A stretch of DNA of 64,000 nucleotides from Maratus speciosus (lineage: Eukaryota; Arthropoda; Arachnida; Araneae; Salticidae): assembly GCA_963932465.1 (NCBI GenBank), contig OZ010794.1:443921502-443985501 (forward strand), read 5' to 3'. A program made the translations under genes and the position numbers. The notes under the pieces were generated by a model, which saw only the letters and a list, made by a program, of their open reading frames with translations, made no database searches and had not been told where the DNA came from. Every line of letters begins with the position of its first letter. Position 1 is the first letter of the stretch. Below, one piece after another: positions 60,139 to 64,000 of the stretch.

Positions 60139-61156
60139 AGTAGAACCCTGATAAGACGAAATTTCAGTTAATCCGAACCGATTTTATTTTCGAAAATTAC
60201 ACTTGAACAGATTAACTGAAAAGGTTAACTTACGAAATTTTCCGAATTACAGGATGAATGTCGTGGAAAACGTGTAGAAGTTAGAATTAAACAAAGAATG
60301 GTAAAAAAGCATGTTTTCTTATTCTTTAAACAGCCTGAATCAAATAAAAATAATACTGAATAAAATATAAGTACAATGCATGTACACGAATATAAAATGA
60401 AAACGTGCACTGTAGGCCTACTCATCGAAGCCATCTTTAAAAAATCTCGAATATCAGTTTGTTTGTCAGACAGTATAAAATTATTTTCTAAAATGCAAAA
60501 AGTATTTAATTCAGATGATACAAATTTATTTTTCCTTTCAATAGTTTGATTTCGCAAATTATCTACAGAAATGTTTTTCTCTCCCCCTTGTCCTTCTCGT
60601 CGATGTGGTGATTGAGCTACTTATAGATTTTCGATTTTGAACCGTTTGTAATGGATTTTTACGTAATTCCTCATTCTGAAGTTCTATTGGATTATTATAA
60701 AGATCTTTAGGAGTGATTAACCCCTTGAGGGGCACCGGTATATATTATATACCACCTACGATTAATGAAGTTTTACACCACAAAAATTTTATTAAATTTT
60801 ACTTTTCTAACTTTGGTGGAAAAAAGCCGTAAAATTGCTTTTACTTATTTTGAAATAGAATTTTTCAAAGATTCCGGTGGGAATTCAGCATTTTACGAAC
60901 GTAATTGCTTGCCCCTCAAGGGGTTAAACAAGGAATACCATTTTTTTCCGAAAGTCGTTCCGGATTATCCAGCATGCCGGACCTTAGAGTGCCGGATTAG
61001 AGGATGTCTACTGTATTACTGGGTACTTATAACTTACATTTTTTTTAGTACGCATATTTTCCTTTTCTATTTTTATCGGAATTTCTTGTAATTCGAATTT
61101 TTTGTAATCCGAACAGGCACCGGTCACAATTAGTTCGGATTAGCGGTGTTCTACTG
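60139..61156. mobile_element. Pogo-like element, ~1 kb, with nested insertions
   Basis: Ends CAGTAGAACCCTGATAAG and, in complement, CAGTAGAACACCGCTAATCC stand between TA dinucleotides. TTAATCCGAAC and its complement lie inside. A second pogo-like tip (GGATGTCTACTGTA) near 61002-61015 indicates another nested element. No transposase is recognised in the short frames. Confidence 0.82.
60721..60923. mobile_element. 203-bp TTAA-flanked short element nested in the pogo-like one
   Basis: TTAA at 60717-60720 and 60924-60927. Ends CCCCTTGAGGGGCA and TGCCCCTCAAGGGG are perfect complements and each is itself palindromic. Confidence 0.92.
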
Positions 61157-62113
61157 TACAAGTAAAGTAAGGTTATCTCTAGAATATCATGCATAGATAG
61201 TCCAGTAGCTGTGAAAGAAATAAAATTGAGATAAATGGAGGCATTACTTTTTGATTCACCTTCGAATTAAATTTCCAATAAAGCGAAATTTTCTCATTCA
61301 GGTTGTTGCCATCGTCAATATAACGTCAGCGTTACTCTCAGAATTTTTTTGCTTCATAATATAGATCTTTAAAAAGATTTCGCCTATCAACATTAATGAA
61401 GTAAATTGGTTTTTAAAGGAGTGTTTTTAGAATATTTAGTTGAGGAAAAGGTCCAAATACCGGCTACCACTTTTGTTTTCAATCTAGATCATACAATTTT
61501 CAAAATTAATAAAATAAAAAGTGACAGCAGGGTACCATGGCACGTTGTACACCTGTTTAGAGAAAAAAAATCAGTTTCAAAGGAGTTCCCTGTTTATAAA
61601 AAGCAAAATTCCGAAAGTCTTCAAATTTTGAGTTTTTAAAATGGGGTCTAAATACCGGCTACCTAAGTTTTTTCCAAAAGATCACACAAATAGAGCTAAT
61701 GACAATTATTAAGCAATAAATATATTATTTTAATAAATTTTTTTGATTAATAACATTTCTTATGCACAGAAAAAATACGCAATTTTTGATAAACAAGTAT
61801 TTTTGTCAAATTCATAAAATTCTTTACAGCTATCCTCACAGTCTTCTTCCCATTATGTTTCTAGTTTTGTTTTTTAACATGTAAAACAAAAAAAAAAAAA
61901 GCTTGCTGATTGAAATGGGAATTATTTTATCTGAAAAAATCACAAACATAATATCACTCTCTGCGTCGGTGCAGTCCATATCAGCCCACATATCGCATCC
62001 TTAACATTGAACCCAGAATCCCCTTCCCCATTCTTGTCCACAGAGAAAGCATCCATGCAGAAGACACAAATTGCATCATCTTCCTCTGTTGGATATTTTC
62101 CTTTTTCACTTTT
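61157..62113. other. Unassigned DNA with CCGGTATTTAGACC-type motifs
   Basis: GGTCCAAATACCGGCTACC near 61450 and GGGTCTAAATACCGGCTACC near 61640 (see the palindrome at 62701). The frame at 61406-61639 spans one of them and is not called a gene. Confidence 0.45.
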
Positions 62114-62117
62114 TTAA

Positions 62118-62426
62118 CCTTTTCGTTGCGTAATTGTTTTATCAAAATCGCTTCAAAAATTGCGTATTTAACCCCTTCGCGAAGAGCGTTTTAAAGAGTT
62201 TTTATTCTTTTGTCACCGGTTTTTCAAAACAAAACTTTTTGTACAATTTAATCGGGAAAATGCTCAGATTAAATAAGGCAAAATTTACAGTAAAAAAATA
62301 ACTGGTGGGAATAATCAAATACGGTTAATTAGACGGAAAAAACGCATCCCCGAGGAAATCTCGGGTTGCGCAAATTTTGCTACTCTTACGTTGCCCCAGG
62401 AAATCTCGGGTTGCGCAACGAGAGGG
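62118..62426. mobile_element. 309-bp TTAA-flanked short element
   Basis: TTAA at 62114-62117 and 62427-62430. Ends CCTTTTCGTTGCG and CGCAACGAGAGG. CGAGGAAATCTCGGGTTGCGC-like sequence is duplicated near the right end. Confidence 0.78.
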
Positions 62427-62700
62427 TTAAAATCCAATTTCTGTCTCTTTCGCCTGGTTTACTCCGTCATTTTTTCTTTCAAATCACATTTATTACAGGC
62501 AATTTTGGAGTGTCCATCAGCGCATTTTGGGGAAGTGATCCGGTAACTAGTGTTGGTCCTGAAGAATTACGGCCACGGTTGCTTTTTTCATATTGCGAAA
62601 TGGGACTGGAACAATTTCTGACCATTTAAATTAATTTATTAATTATGGAACTATTTAAATTAATTTATTTTCCTCCCCTTCAAGCAGAGCAACTGAGAGA

Positions 62701-63128
62701 GGTCTAAATACCGGCTAGCCGGTATTTAGACCACTCTAGGTAACCGGTATTCGGACCACTGCTATTTTTAAGTTAAAACAGCTATTACTCATTCATATAA
62801 TAAAATACCAATAATGTGCGCGTGGCAAATGAGAGCTAAATATGTCTAGAAAATAACTTAATCAAAAATTCAAGCCATATACGAACAGTATCTTTTAAAA
62901 AAATGTGAAACACACATCTGAAAAACTTTTGATGTTCCAGATTACGTCGATTCGACACTTTTGCATTTACTATTTGTAAATGAGACAGACTTCAGCGATA
63001 TACTTTTCGTAACTTTCTTCTCTCAATTAAAGTTACAAACTCTCTCTATCACCGCTAGGCTGCGCTGCGCTCAGTTCTCAGAACACCTAGTAGCCGGTAT
63101 GTGGACCCTAGCCGGTATTCGGACCATC
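62701..63128. repeat. Palindrome and recurring CCGGTATT(T/C)RGACC motif
   Basis: 62701-62732 is a perfect 32-bp palindrome made of two facing motif copies. Single motifs follow near 62740, 63092 and 63109, and earlier at 61450 and 61640. Spacing is irregular. No gene. Confidence 0.88.
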
Positions 63129-64000
63129 TCCTCTATTCGATTCAACTCATTTAAATTGTTTTAGTATTTTATGAAATTAGAAGATGCACTAACGACCTTA
63201 CATGTAAAATGATATTCATGATTTAAGTGATTTTATTTATTTAAATTAATCACGGATATTTATTGTGAAATTTGATATCACACTTCAAATTAATTTTTGA
63301 AAGTTATAGCTGTAACAAACGAACTAAACTTAATCAAATTAAATTATTTTCATTTTAAGCATCTAATTTTCTTTTCATTTTTCAGAAAGATGACGAAACC
63401 AACTTTAATCTGAAAGCTGCAGCAAACATGTCAAAAATACTCAATCATTAATCATGTAAATTAGTCATTTTTTTCAAGTACAAAATTCATACATAATTTG
63501 GAAAATCAGTTTACTAAACAATCTTTTTCAATCACAAGCATGATAAATAACTCTTACTTCGTGACAGGTAATTATTCTGAAAAAGTATTAAAAAAATGGT
63601 TAAATTTCCTTTTTCTCATTTTTCACTTCTGAGGCATTTTTAAAGTTTTTTTTTAAAATTGTAAGTAATAAAAATTGGTATTATATTATTTGATTCATTA
63701 ATATTCCAGGTGAGATGAATAAAAGTAAATTTAAGAAATACACAGGGAATAAAAATCCCTCTTTTTAAGCACTAAATTATTTTTGCTAATTATAAGACAA
63801 CATCAAAAAATTTATTTTCTTTTTAACACTTTCCAACAAACTGAAAGTGTTTATGGATTCGGTTTGTCTGTCTGTCTGTCCGCGCTCTAACTCGTGTAAA
63901 TATAGTCCGATTGCCATAAAATAAATAGATATTATTGGGATCCACTATGGCATGTTAAGTATTGAAAATAAACAAATTTAAAAAATAAAAAAAACCCGAC
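63129..64000. other. AT-rich DNA ending in a GTCT-tail element
   Basis: Near 63855-63885 a TGTCTGTCTGTCTGTCC tract follows AACTGAAAGTGTTTATGGA, like the tails of the monomer-carrying repeats but in opposite orientation. The window ends before the rest. Confidence 0.5.

Overview
This is AT-rich eukaryotic DNA, most likely from an arthropod and possibly a chelicerate. Support: introns with GT/AG borders inside a transposon gene, dense fold-back and TA-flanked elements, tRNA-derived repeats and a Polinton. I recognise no host gene; almost everything with readable structure is mobile or repetitive. The species assignment is inference.

Layout. 1-960: plain AT-rich DNA. 960-2760: twelve ~145-bp satellite monomers in a five-monomer higher-order pattern. 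2910-3255: two tandem pogo-like short elements. 5124-19553: a complete but decayed Polinton/Maverick of ~14.4 kb with ~180-bp terminal inverted repeats. Its left half holds an intron-containing protein-primed family-B DNA polymerase (+). Its right half holds tightly packed minus-strand genes: three small proteins, packaging ATPase, adenain-like protease, major capsid protein, pVI-like protein, penton/minor capsid protein, rve integrase, two small unknowns and a PC4-like protein. Polymerase and integrase would copy and insert the element; capsid proteins, ATPase and protease form a virion module. Polymerase, both capsid genes and integrase carry stops or frameshifts, so this copy is not autonomous.

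19554-30290: satellites, tandem duplications, a near-perfect hairpin element at 29421-29913 and dispersed repeats. 30295-34177: a 3.9-kb TTAA-flanked element with ~230-bp inverted repeats, carrying a frameshifted gene whose product combines an acidic PIN/FEN-like motif with a C-terminal CXC (tesmin/TSO1-type) domain. I consider this the best candidate for an under-described system.

34485-46771: four TIR elements joined end to end by TA runs. One of them (36919-45083) is split by a young 7.0-kb LTR element (5-bp duplication CCGTC, LTRs almost identical) that has no recognisable gag or pol, so it is LARD-like.

46772-64000: a tRNA-Ser-like relic, a three-unit tandem array, a fold-back element, a pogo-like element split by a monomer-carrying repeat, a tRNA-derived SINE, several short TIR elements, an 880-bp hAT-type element with a perfect 8-bp duplication, a pogo-like element with a nested TTAA element, and a recurring motif that includes a 32-bp perfect palindrome.
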